Positions 8,541 to 14,663 of a stretch of DNA of 15,310 bases are shown here, piece by piece. The position numbers and the translations under genes were made by a program. Source of the DNA: Candidatus Peregrinibacteria bacterium. Its GTDB lineage: Bacteria; Patescibacteriota; Gracilibacteria; UBA1369; LOWO2-01-FULL-3. Location: NCBI GenBank assembly GCA_003566255.1, contig PXEC01000046.1, positions 1 through 15,310 on the forward strand, written 5' to 3'. The notes under the pieces are model-generated. The model saw only the letters and a program-made list of their open reading frames with translations, was not told the DNA's origin and did no database searches. How positions within the stretch are numbered: the stretch's first letter is position 1; each line of letters begins with the position of its first letter.

Positions 8541-9929
8541 TTAGAAGTTAAGCAGGGTTACGATTGATCCGAGGATGAAGACCGGTATTAATATTACTGT
8601 TGCCAGGATGCTTTTTCTGAAGAAATTCACTTTTAGCGCCGTGGCGCTGTGTAACAGGAAAAGAATTGAAAGTATGTATTTGAATATTTGACTTGTGTAG
8701 ACCTCAAATCCTTCCGGAACATACGCCAAGCCGAAGTCTTTTGTGTTCAGATACAACGCGCCGAAATAGTAGATGATGTAAAAAGCCAAAAGCCAACCGG
8801 TGAGGGCGTTTAGTTCTTCCAAAAAGGACATGAACAGATTTTCTTCGATTTTTTCTCCTTTTCGTTTTTCTTTCAGTTGGGTTTTTAGTGCTTTTAATTC
8901 CGCGATGGTTGTTTTCCTTGCCTGCCAGGTTTTTTTAAAATTTGCTTTCGCTTTTTCTTTGTATTCAGGAGTTGGTTCCTTGAAGTACATTTTTCCAAAT
9001 TCATATAAACTTTTGTTGAGGGTCTTTATCTTTTCTTTTAGTGCCGTTACTTCCGGTGGCGCTGTAAGGACGTTTTTCGTTTTATTTAAAAATTGCGATA
9101 TTAAGTTATCGCTTTTATGTGTTTGTTGCCATTTGTCTATTTTTTCCAGAATATTCTCCGAGACGCCTTTTCTCTCGCCCTTTTTTAGAGTGCCCATTAT
9201 TTTGTCCGTCTCCATTTTCAATCTGAATTTTTCTTCTTCTCTTCCCGGTTTTTCTATTTTTTCCGCTTGGTTTTTTATGAACTCCAACAGGTCTTTGGCT
9301 GTTGTCAGTATGTATTCCAAATTTTTGGAGTTTTTTATGCGAAGTAGTTTATCTATCCTTTTTTGGATCTCGCTTTTTTGTGCCGGATCGAATTCTTTAT
9401 CAAATGTTTGTAGAAGGTTATGGACCTCGTTGAGAACGGTGTCTATTTTCGTTTTTATCTCCAGTTCTTTTTTTCTTTGTTGAGGGTCTTTGCTTAAAGT
9501 TTCCTCTTCATCCTCCTCTTCTTCGGTCTTTTTTTCGTCTTTTATTCCTTCTGCGGCTTTTTCCGTTTCTTCCTGTAAATTTATTGCTCCGGTTTTTTTT
9601 GCCTCTTCTATCTGTTCAGGGGTCGCGTCTTGAGGCCATATGGCGTTTACGGTCAGACTGTATTCGTCTTTCAATTTTGCGAGCGCCTCTTCTTTTGTTT
9701 TCGCGGGGACTGTTCCGTTGATAAGTTTTCCAGTTTTGTCCGTTGCGTCGAAGGCAAACTTTGTCTTTGATGGATCTTCCTTTTGCTTTGCTTGTGTTTC
9801 TTGCAGTGTTAAAATTGAAAAGCCAAGATTGTTCAGTTCTTCTCTCGCGGTTTGTTCATCCGGGGCTTCCACTGTTCCGCTTAGCTTTTTCCCTTCTTTG
9901 TTGGCTACATCATATTTGAAGATCGGCAT
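8541..9929 (-). CDS. Membrane protein with tandem PilC/GspF N-terminal-like modules and coiled coil
   Basis: 462 residues. The first 44 (MPIFKYDVANKEGKKLSGTV, then EA...EEL...GF) follow the pattern that opens type IV pilus PilC and type II secretion GspF proteins. A second, similar module spans about 56-98 (FAFDATDKTGKLINGTVPAK). An acidic linker follows (EEEEDEEE near 136-143), then a long charged, mostly helical region (about 150-365) likely to form coiled coils. Three membrane helices are at about 373-394, 411-433 and 438-462. The T2SSF membrane domains of true PilC/GspF are not apparent. The modules should be cytoplasmic; the protein may be a scaffold at the membrane, but its function is unknown. 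Start and stop are 11 nt from pyrG and 2 nt from lgt, so it is probably co-transcribed with both. Confidence 0.8.
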   Translation of the reverse strand: MPIFKYDVANKEGKKLSGTVEAPDEQTAREELNNLGFSILTLQETQAKQKEDPSKTKFAFDATDKTGKLINGTVPAKTKEEALAKLKDEYSLTVNAIWPQDATPEQIEEAKKTGAINLQEETEKAAEGIKDEKKTEEEEDEEETLSKDPQQRKKELEIKTKIDTVLNEVHNLLQTFDKEFDPAQKSEIQKRIDKLLRIKNSKNLEYILTTAKDLLEFIKNQAEKIEKPGREEEKFRLKMETDKIMGTLKKGERKGVSENILEKIDKWQQTHKSDNLISQFLNKTKNVLTAPPEVTALKEKIKTLNKSLYEFGKMYFKEPTPEYKEKAKANFKKTWQARKTTIAELKALKTQLKEKRKGEKIEENLFMSFLEELNALTGWLLAFYIIYYFGALYLNTKDFGLAYVPEGFEVYTSQIFKYILSILFLLHSATALKVNFFRKSILATVILIPVFILGSIVTLLNF

Positions 9930-9940
9930 TTTGAGTTGAA

Positions 9941-11551
9941 TTATTTTATCGAGGCCTCAATGAAGCCTTTGAATAGTGGGTGCGGCTTGTTTGGACGGGA
10001 TTTGAATTCGGGATGGAATTGGCATCCGATCATGAAGGGGTGATCTTTTATCTCCACTATTTCAATCAACTTTCGCTTCGGATTTATCCCGGAAAAAACA
10101 AGGCCTTTCTCTTCCAATTTGTTAAGGTATTCGTTGTTGAACTCATATCTGTGTCTGTGTCTTTCGTCTATGTTTGTGATCTTGTATAGTGAGTATGTTT
10201 TGCTGTCCTTCGCTATTTTGCAAGGGTAGGATCCGAGTCTCAGAGTTCCGCCTTTTTTTCCGTCTTTACATTGGCCGGGGAGAAAATGAATTATGTAATT
10301 TTCTTTATCTGTTTTTCCTTCTTCATCAAATTCTTCCGATGTGATTTTATTGTTGTTAAGAGCTTCTCTTGCGAATTCTATGGTCATTATTTGCATTCCC
10401 AGACACAAACCGAGGTATGGGATTTTGTTTTCCCGCGCGTATTTCGCGGCCATTATCTTCCCTTCGATTCCGCGTACTCCAAAGCCGCCGGGGACAATTA
10501 TACCGTCTGCTTTTTTTAGGTCTTCCCATGTTTGCTTGTCTTTTTCTTCTAATTTCTCGGAGGATATCCAAAGCAATTCAAGGGTTTTTCCCGCGTGGTA
10601 ACAAGCTATTTCCAAGGATTCCAAAACGCTGAGATAGGCGTCATCAAGGCCGGTGTATTTGCCCACCAATGCTATTTTGACGCTGTTTTTCTTTGATTTT
10701 ATTTTTTTGTTTACTTCCTCCCATTCTTTTAGATTCGGCTTTATCTTCCCAAGTTTGAGTTTCCCGGCTATCAATTCGGTTATGTTGTGTTTTTGGTAGC
10801 GGAGGGGGACTTCGTATATTGAATCAACTGTTTCCGCCGGGATTACATATTCTTCGTTTACATCGCAAAATAAAGCGATTTTTTTGATGTGTTCTTTTTT
10901 GATCGGGTGGTCCGCTCTCGTCAGTATGAAATCCGGTTGTATTCCTATCGATCTCAGCTCTCTCACGGAAGCTTGTGTCGGTTTTGTTTTTAACTCTTTC
11001 GACCCTTCCAGATAGGGGAGTAGGGTCAAATGGACAAAGCAAGTGTTCTCCGGCCCGAGTTTGTGTCTCAATTGTCTTATCGCTTCAAGAAAAGGGAGGC
11101 CCTCTATGTCGCCGACTGTTCCTCCTATTTCCACCACCATTATGTCGCACTCGCTTTTTTCCGCGGCTTTCGTGATTTTTTCCTGAATTGTGTTGGTGAT
11201 GTGGGGGATTATTTGTATCGTTCCTCCCAAAAAACCTCCTCTGCGCTCTTTGTCCAGGACTTCGTCATATATTTTTCCTGTTGTTACGGAAGAAAGTTTG
11301 CTGAGGCTTGTATCTATAAAACGTTCATAGTGTCCCAGATCCAAGTCAGTTTCTCCGCCATCATCGGTTACGAATACTTCTCCGTGTTGAAAAGGGCTCA
11401 TTGTCCCTGGGTCTATGTTGAGATATGGATCAAGTTTCTGGGTAAATACTTTCAGCCCCGCGGACTTTAGCAGTGCCCCTATGGAGGCGGAAGCTATTCC
11501 CTTTCCCAGCGAACTACAGACACCTCCGGTAACAAAGATGTATTTACACAA
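9941..11551 (-). CDS. pyrG: CTP synthase
   Basis: Makes CTP from UTP, ATP and glutamine. N-terminal synthetase domain (1 to about 275): [15 protein letters not shown] at 4-18, [20 protein letters not shown] at 39-58, [16 protein letters not shown] at 63-78, and [11 protein letters not shown] at 141-151. C-terminal glutamine amidotransferase domain: PGGFGVRG at 354-361, GLCLGMQ at 381-387 with nucleophile C383, and FHPEF at 512-516 with H513 and E515. 536 aa, normal length. A TGA lies two codons upstream in frame, so the start must be TTG at 11551-11549. A 9-codon ORF (MKLNKVNLV, 11573-11544) overlaps that TTG, and a stem-loop lies farther upstream, which suggests leader control. GGVCSS has Cys where GGVVSS is usual. 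Confidence 0.97.
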   Translation of the reverse strand: MCKYIFVTGGVCSSLGKGIASASIGALLKSAGLKVFTQKLDPYLNIDPGTMSPFQHGEVFVTDDGGETDLDLGHYERFIDTSLSKLSSVTTGKIYDEVLDKERRGGFLGGTIQIIPHITNTIQEKITKAAEKSECDIMVVEIGGTVGDIEGLPFLEAIRQLRHKLGPENTCFVHLTLLPYLEGSKELKTKPTQASVRELRSIGIQPDFILTRADHPIKKEHIKKIALFCDVNEEYVIPAETVDSIYEVPLRYQKHNITELIAGKLKLGKIKPNLKEWEEVNKKIKSKKNSVKIALVGKYTGLDDAYLSVLESLEIACYHAGKTLELLWISSEKLEEKDKQTWEDLKKADGIIVPGGFGVRGIEGKIMAAKYARENKIPYLGLCLGMQIMTIEFAREALNNNKITSEEFDEEGKTDKENYIIHFLPGQCKDGKKGGTLRLGSYPCKIAKDSKTYSLYKITNIDERHRHRYEFNNEYLNKLEEKGLVFSGINPKRKLIEIVEIKDHPFMIGCQFHPEFKSRPNKPHPLFKGFIEASIK

Positions 11552-11600
11552 GATTCACTTTGTTAAGTTTCATAAAAACGTCTACCTGTCCAATTTAGAT

Positions 11601-11644
11601 TAAGGCTCTGGAAAGTTCAAGTAAAATTTCCCCAAAAAGCCTTA
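11601..11644 (-). promoter_or_regulatory. Two-stage stem-loop in the pyrG leader
   Basis: TAAGGCT at 11601-11607 pairs with AGCCTTA at 11638-11644. Inside, GGAAA at 11610-11614 pairs with TTTCC at 11627-11631. The outer stem includes the stop codon of the upstream 186-aa gene. No U-run follows on the minus strand, so it does not look like a simple terminator. It may stabilise or regulate the pyrG message. Pairing is seen; function is inference. Confidence 0.35.
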
Positions 11645-12202
11645 AGTTTTTGGAAGAGGGGGAGGTTTTGGCAACTTGAGTTTTTGCGATAAATAGTAAG
11701 CTGAAAATATTGCAAAGAAGATATTTAGCCAGAAGAATATCCAGTTTTGTTCAATATAGCTGAATATCGCGATAAAGATTGATCCCAAGATAAAAGCTAT
11801 ATATCTGCGGATTGTATTCATCGTAAAGGAGTACCCCAGAGCTATGCCGATAAGGCCAAAGACGAAAATAATTGTGTTGTAGCTTTCAAATAACATCAAT
11901 GACCAGATGATCAGTCCCGTTCCCGCCAGGCTGATTATTACAGTTTCCAGTTTGTCGCTTAAAAAATCCAACATCATAAATATGCTGGCAACTATGACCA
12001 ACCCTTGCAGGAAAGTGAAAAATATCGGGAGGTCTTGATACAAATAACCGAGAAGGGAATAAGCAAGCATGAAAACCGTACCTATGGCAAGCAACCAGTT
12101 TTTTACATCTTTGTAAGGGGCTTTTTTTGAACTGGGCCAAGCTGAGCCGGTCACCAGTATAATTGCGCCTATAACTCCTATTGAGAAAATGTAGTCAAAC
12201 AT
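11642..12202 (-). CDS. Uncharacterised multi-pass membrane protein with proline-rich tail
   Basis: 186 residues, very hydrophobic, with about seven predicted membrane helices (roughly 4-20, 35-53, 60-79, 86-105, 109-127, 132-149, 153-171) and a short cytoplasmic or external tail KLPKPPPLPKT. I do not recognise a family. It is the first gene of the minus-strand cluster and has the best promoter in the window (12249-12278). pyrG follows after 90 nt that contain a stem-loop. No Shine-Dalgarno sequence precedes the ATG; the sequence there is AAATCCCCACC. A two-TM repeat pattern is possible but I cannot show internal homology by eye. Confidence 0.75.
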   Translation of the reverse strand: MFDYIFSIGVIGAIILVTGSAWPSSKKAPYKDVKNWLLAIGTVFMLAYSLLGYLYQDLPIFFTFLQGLVIVASIFMMLDFLSDKLETVIISLAGTGLIIWSLMLFESYNTIIFVFGLIGIALGYSFTMNTIRRYIAFILGSIFIAIFSYIEQNWIFFWLNIFFAIFSAYYLSQKLKLPKPPPLPKT

Positions 12203-12248
12203 GGTGGGGATTTAATTTTAATCATTTGTTATGTGTTTTACACGCGGT

Positions 12249-12278
12249 ATTGTAGCATTGTTGGTGTGCTTTTTGCAA
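12249..12278 (-). promoter_or_regulatory. Promoter of the pyrG-lgt membrane-protein cluster
   Basis: On the minus strand: TTGCAA (12278-12273), an 18-nt spacer ending in TGC, then TACAAT (12254-12249). The -10 differs from consensus at one base and carries an extended TGn. It lies 46 nt before the ATG of the 186-aa gene. A short GTGTAAAACAC dyad follows just downstream. This is the strongest sigma-70-type promoter I can see here. Confidence 0.6.
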
Positions 12279-12343
12279 GGGCTTCTCGGGGGTGGATGCC
12301 TTTTGTGGACGTCTTCTCTCGTCTGTGGTTTTTGTAGACCCCA

Positions 12344-13402
12344 TCAGCTTCGCGTTTCAACCAACGATGCCGCAGTTCCTTGTTGTCTGAAAATTCTATA
12401 AACCCTATCGGCTTCAGTACGCGGCCGGCCGCTGATGTTTAACTGCCAGTTATTTTTCTCGTTCTCCACCAACCCGTTGTGAGCAAATTCATGATGGATT
12501 TTGCAGAGCGGGATGATCTTTGTGTGTTTTTTGTGATGATGCCAGCGGTCGATGTGATGAAGGTGTTGAGCCGGCTTGTTGCAACCGTTGTAACCGCACT
12601 GGTGATTATGTTTTTCAAATATAGCCCGCTTTTGATAGGCGTTGATGTAACGGGATTCGCCGGCCGGCGCCACTTCTGACGTCGCACTCGCCGCCGCTTC
12701 AGTTGATACCGCCTGTCCGCCGGCTGCAAGGTTCTCACCGGTGACACTTTTTGTTACCGCCGTCACTTTCTTCATCGTTTTATCACCGGTGACACTTTTG
12801 ACTTTCTTCGCCGTTTGTGTCCTCATGCTTTTTACCGATACGCGTTTCGAAGGGAATTCGGTTCGCACGGCATTTGTCAGTAAAATTTTCATAACTTCAC
12901 GGTTGCTTAGTCCCCATTTTTCTTTTAATCGCAGAAACAGACCGGACATTTCCTCATCAAGTTCCAATTTGATTTTTGTCGGCACGGCCCGGCACTCTTG
13001 AGGGGCAATCTGTCCATCGCTCCATTTCTCCCTCAACTCTTTCGCCAATTCCGCCACCGCACCCTTGCTCATGTTGTTCACTTTGTCGGCGAACGCTTCA
13101 TCCGTTTTGGGTGTCGCCAGTCTGGCTACCAGATCCACTTTGTTTACTCCGGCCGTCTTGATTGCTTCCCTCAACGCGGGCTTACTCTCCAGATGTTTTT
13201 CCAACCGCAATCTCTTTTTCACGGCGGTATCGGAAATGCCACCGTATTTTCCGGCGTACTCAACAATGGAATCCGCGTAATTTTTCCAGATGCCGCTCTC
13301 GTAGATTTCCGGCAAGATATCCAACATTTCGTTGAGAAGTCTGTTTCGCTCTCTGCCCAGCCGAAGGAATTTTTTATGAAGAAAATTTGTTTGTGTGTTC
13401 AT
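12344..13402 (-). CDS. HNH endonuclease family protein
   Basis: 352 residues. The C-terminal HNH/zinc-finger nuclease motif is clear: C269-x4-C274, HLHHID at 280-285, and C300-x2-H303-H304 in LCKIHHEFAHNGL. The N-terminal 180 residues are helical and charged and may bind DNA or a partner; I recognise no named domain there. Residues 186-250 are a low-complexity linker with repeated KSVTGD/KSVTGEN peptides, encoded by DNA that contains two TCACCGGTGA palindromes. The gene is more GC-rich than its neighbours (42 of 60 bases in 12661-12720). It is divergent from hicBA across 463 bp, has its own possible promoter and no Shine-Dalgarno sequence. Probably a mobile or defence-associated nuclease; its target is unknown. 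Confidence 0.87.
   Translation of the reverse strand: MNTQTNFLHKKFLRLGRERNRLLNEMLDILPEIYESGIWKNYADSIVEYAGKYGGISDTAVKKRLRLEKHLESKPALREAIKTAGVNKVDLVARLATPKTDEAFADKVNNMSKGAVAELAKELREKWSDGQIAPQECRAVPTKIKLELDEEMSGLFLRLKEKWGLSNREVMKILLTNAVRTEFPSKRVSVKSMRTQTAKKVKSVTGDKTMKKVTAVTKSVTGENLAAGGQAVSTEAAASATSEVAPAGESRYINAYQKRAIFEKHNHQCGYNGCNKPAQHLHHIDRWHHHKKHTKIIPLCKIHHEFAHNGLVENEKNNWQLNISGRPRTEADRVYRIFRQQGTAASLVETRS
12735..12744. repeat. TCACCGGTGA palindrome, copy A (in HNH gene)
   Basis: Perfect 10-bp palindrome. The plus-strand context GGTTCTCACCGGTGACAC resembles the larger palindrome upstream of hicB. On the coding strand it specifies SVTGE of the KSVTGENL peptide. Confidence 0.75.
12783..12792. repeat. 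TCACCGGTGA palindrome, copy B (in HNH gene)
   Basis: Second perfect copy, 48 bp from copy A. Its right flank GACACTTTT is identical to that of copy A. On the coding strand it specifies SVTGD of the KSVTGDK peptide. Confidence 0.75.
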
Positions 13403-13444
13403 GGTTGATTTTTGTTATTGAAATTTGTTTTGAAATCCGTCTGA

Positions 13445-13473
13445 AGACTAGCAGAAAACGCATCGAATAACAA
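13445..13473 (-). promoter_or_regulatory. Candidate promoter of the HNH gene
   Basis: On the minus strand: TTGTTA (13473-13468), a 17-nt spacer ending in TGC, then TAGTCT (13450-13445). The -10 is weak but extended. It lies 42 nt before the HNH ATG. By eye only. Confidence 0.35.
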
Positions 13474-13664
13474 GTCGAAAATGGCTTACAAAAGCGAAAA
13501 TACAACATTTCGCGAACTCGCCGGACGGCACCGAAAATTATCGTCAAAAATACGGCGAAAATCCCGCCGCTCACGCTACGAAACAAAAAATTTTGACACA
13601 AAAATTAAGAGCACCCGCAAAAACGTTCCCCACGCCGGCTGTGGAAGAAAAATTTTCCGCCCGC

Positions 13665-13691
13665 AAAACCGTCAAGCCGAAAGTTCTCACC
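13665..13691 (+). repeat. 27-bp direct repeat, copy 1
   Basis: Begins AAAACCGTCAAGCCGAAAG and ends TTCTCACC. It matches copy 2 (13724-13750) at 26 of 27 bases; the one difference is C for A in the sixth base from the end region (TTCTCACC against TTATCACC). It carries the left half of the palindrome but lacks the right half. Confidence 0.8.
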
Positions 13692-13723
13692 AATCCACCC
13701 CCGCCGCACCGCACCAACCAAGA

Positions 13724-13750
13724 AAAACCGTCAAGCCGAAAGTTATCACC
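13724..13750 (+). repeat. 27-bp direct repeat, copy 2
   Basis: Same as copy 1 with a single substitution, offset by 59 bp. Its last 13 bases are the left arm of the 26-bp palindrome at 13738-13763. Confidence 0.8.
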
Positions 13751-13763
13751 GGTGATAACTTTC
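13738..13763. repeat. Perfect 26-bp palindrome upstream of hicB
   Basis: Two 13-base arms are exact reverse complements with no spacer; the centre is GTTATCACCGGTGATAAC (13742-13759). It ends 41 bp before the -35 of the hicBA promoter. It could be an operator, a recombination or nuclease site, or a spreading palindromic element. It shares the TCACCGGTGA core with the two copies in the HNH gene. Confidence 0.85.
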
Positions 13764-13804
13764 CGCCGGATCCGCTGGCGGAAAAGTCCGCAAACCGCAC
13801 GAGA

Positions 13805-13833
13805 TTGACCACAAGCCAAAAAAATGATACTCT
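13805..13833 (+). promoter_or_regulatory. Candidate promoter of hicBA
   Basis: TTGACC at 13805-13810, a 17-nt spacer ending in TGA, then TACTCT at 13828-13833. The -35 matches consensus at five of six bases and the -10 is extended. Transcription would start near 13840, downstream of the ATG at 13824, so hicB should start at 13866. Confidence 0.45.
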
Positions 13834-13865
13834 CCCGGCGCAAAACAATTAACTTAGCAGAAAAA

Positions 13866-14084
13866 ATGAAAGAAATTTTAATAAAAACAGTAGTGTGGAA
13901 GGAGGGGAAGCACTATGTTGCTTTGTGCTTGAATACCAACGTGTCCAGTTTCGGGAATTCCCAGAACGAAGCATTGAAAAGTCTACAAGAGGCGTTGGAG
14001 CTTTATTTTGAAGACGTTCCAACCTCGAAAATGTCAAAAGTGGAGGATCCAGATATAGTACAGCTTACAGTCAAGCATGCCTAA
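13866..14084 (+). CDS. hicB: HicB-type antitoxin (short form)
   Basis: 72 residues that would bind and neutralise the HicA toxin encoded next to it. Seen: the HicB-like partial RNase H fold pattern, KEILIKTVVWKEGKHYVALCLNTNVSSFG in the first 30 residues (beta strands, then NVSSFGNSQNEALKSLQEAL helix), and a terminal strand IVQLTVKHA. Many HicB proteins carry a C-terminal helix-turn-helix or ribbon-helix-helix DNA-binding domain; this one ends without it. An upstream in-frame ATG at 13824 would add 14 residues, but it lies before the predicted transcription start and the added sequence does not fit the family. The end overlaps hicA by 8 nt (ATGCCTAA). No Shine-Dalgarno sequence. Confidence 0.85.
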   Translation: MKEILIKTVVWKEGKHYVALCLNTNVSSFGNSQNEALKSLQEALELYFEDVPTSKMSKVEDPDIVQLTVKHA

Positions 14085-14289
14085 ACCGGTCGAATTAAAA
14101 CTCATATTAAAAGTTTTAAAAAAACACGGATTCGTTAAGGTTTCCCAGAAAGGAAGCCATGCAAAATACAGAAAGAAGAATAAAAAGAAATATACGGTCA
14201 TACTAAAGACAACAAAAAAAGAAATTCCCTATGGAACCTTCAGGGCGATTTTAACACAAGCGGGACTCACAGAGAGGGATTTTGAATGA
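14077..14289 (+). CDS. hicA: HicA-type mRNA interferase toxin
   Basis: 70 residues, the normal size for HicA, a double-stranded-RNA-binding-fold ribonuclease that cleaves mRNA and is held inactive by HicB. Seen: helix ELKLILKVLKKHGF at 6-19, KVSQKGSHAKYRK at 21-33 with the catalytic histidine at H28 in the GSH motif, a beta strand TVILKTTKKEIP, and a closing helix GTFRAILTQAGLTERDF. All key features are intact, so the toxin is probably active. It starts inside the last codons of hicB, so its translation is likely coupled to the antitoxin. Its last 8 nt overlap a third small reading frame. Confidence 0.92.
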   Translation: MPKPVELKLILKVLKKHGFVKVSQKGSHAKYRKKNKKKYTVILKTTKKEIPYGTFRAILTQAGLTERDFE

Positions 14290-14455
14290 CACCACCAAAA
14301 ACCCAACAACCACAAAACCTGTCAACTCTATTTACGAAACGAACACTCCTGTTTTTCAGTTATACAAGGCAGTGTCCGACTCGGAGAGAACCGCTAGAGA
14401 AAGGCAAAAACCCAAAACCGCCTTCTCAAAAGAGGTTCTCAAAGAGCTGTTGTGA
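14282..14455 (+). CDS. Possible third gene of the hicBA operon, 57-residue protein
   Basis: A TTG-start frame begins inside the hicA stop region (TTGAATGA, 8-nt overlap, the same length as the hicB/hicA overlap) and ends with TGA at 14453-14455. The product starts MNDTTKNPTTTKPVNSIYET and continues with an amphipathic, charged helix-like part (FQLYKAVSDSERTARERQKP, then KEVLKELL). Its composition looks more like a real soluble protein than the overlapping ATG frame at 14286-14561, which is rich in Ser, Arg and Cys. I recognise no family. It could be an additional regulator or helper of HicBA, or a chance open frame. The TTG start and lack of a ribosome binding site lower confidence. Confidence 0.4.
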   Translation: MNDTTKNPTTTKPVNSIYETNTPVFQLYKAVSDSERTARERQKPKTAFSKEVLKELL

Positions 14456-14471
14456 TAAGGTAGACAAAAGA

Positions 14472-14500
14472 TTGACGCTGTATAGTCGCTTTGATAACTT
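14472..14500 (+). promoter_or_regulatory. Candidate promoter of the SLH protein gene
   Basis: TTGACG at 14472-14477, a 17-nt spacer ending in TGA, then TAACTT at 14495-14500. It would give a leader of about 157 nt. The AT-rich TTTAATATATAC stretch near 14603 is another possible -10. The rest of the gap up to 14663 is AT-rich and shows no strong hairpin. Confidence 0.35.
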
Positions 14501-14663
14501 CTCCCTTGATAGCAACAAAGTACGACCTCAACTTCGTTCCTTGAAAATTCGGCAGACATAAAACGAAAATAATTGTTTTTGTTCGATTACTCGGGCAAAG
14601 ACTTTAATATATACAAACTTTATCTGTTTCAAACTTTTTAATTAATTCTTAACCCAAACGAAC

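Larger units (their letters stand above)
13403..13865. other. Divergent intergenic region between HNH gene and hicB
   Basis: 463 bp without a convincing gene. It holds candidate promoters pointing outward at both ends, a 27-bp direct repeat and a 26-bp palindrome, each listed separately. The plus strand is strikingly A/C-rich: 13681-13740 has 26 C, 21 A, 8 G and 5 T. Open frames at 13481-13852 and 13593-13808 are by-products of this bias: their translations are basic and proline-rich, and the direct repeat falls in two different frames. Confidence 0.6.

Noticed and set aside
8755..8765. Second copy of the truB hairpin (AACGCGCCGAA)
   Set aside because: Matches only 11 bases and lacks the right arm, so no hairpin forms; likely chance.
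12421..12669. 12-bp GC palindromes GCGGCCGGCCGC (12421-12432) and CGCCGGCCGGCG (12658-12669) in the HNH gene
   Set aside because: Both are built of overlapping GGCC/CCGG units expected in GC-rich coding DNA, and they do not share the TCACCGGTGA core.
13665..13750. CRISPR array
   Set aside because: Only two repeat copies, one ending in a palindrome, and no cas genes in the window.
13481..13852. Open frame of 123 codons between HNH and hicB, and a second of 71 codons at 13593-13808
   Set aside because: Basic, proline-rich translation expected from A/C-biased DNA; the 27-bp direct repeat falls in both frames; the frame spans both outward promoters.
13824..13865. Upstream ATG extending hicB by 14 residues
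   Set aside because: Lies at the -10 of the likely promoter, so it would precede the transcript start, and the extra residues do not match the family.
14286..14561. 91-codon ATG frame overlapping the hicA stop
   Set aside because: Ser/Arg/Cys-rich with no recognisable pattern; the overlapping TTG frame at 14282-14455 looks more protein-like. Not fully excluded.
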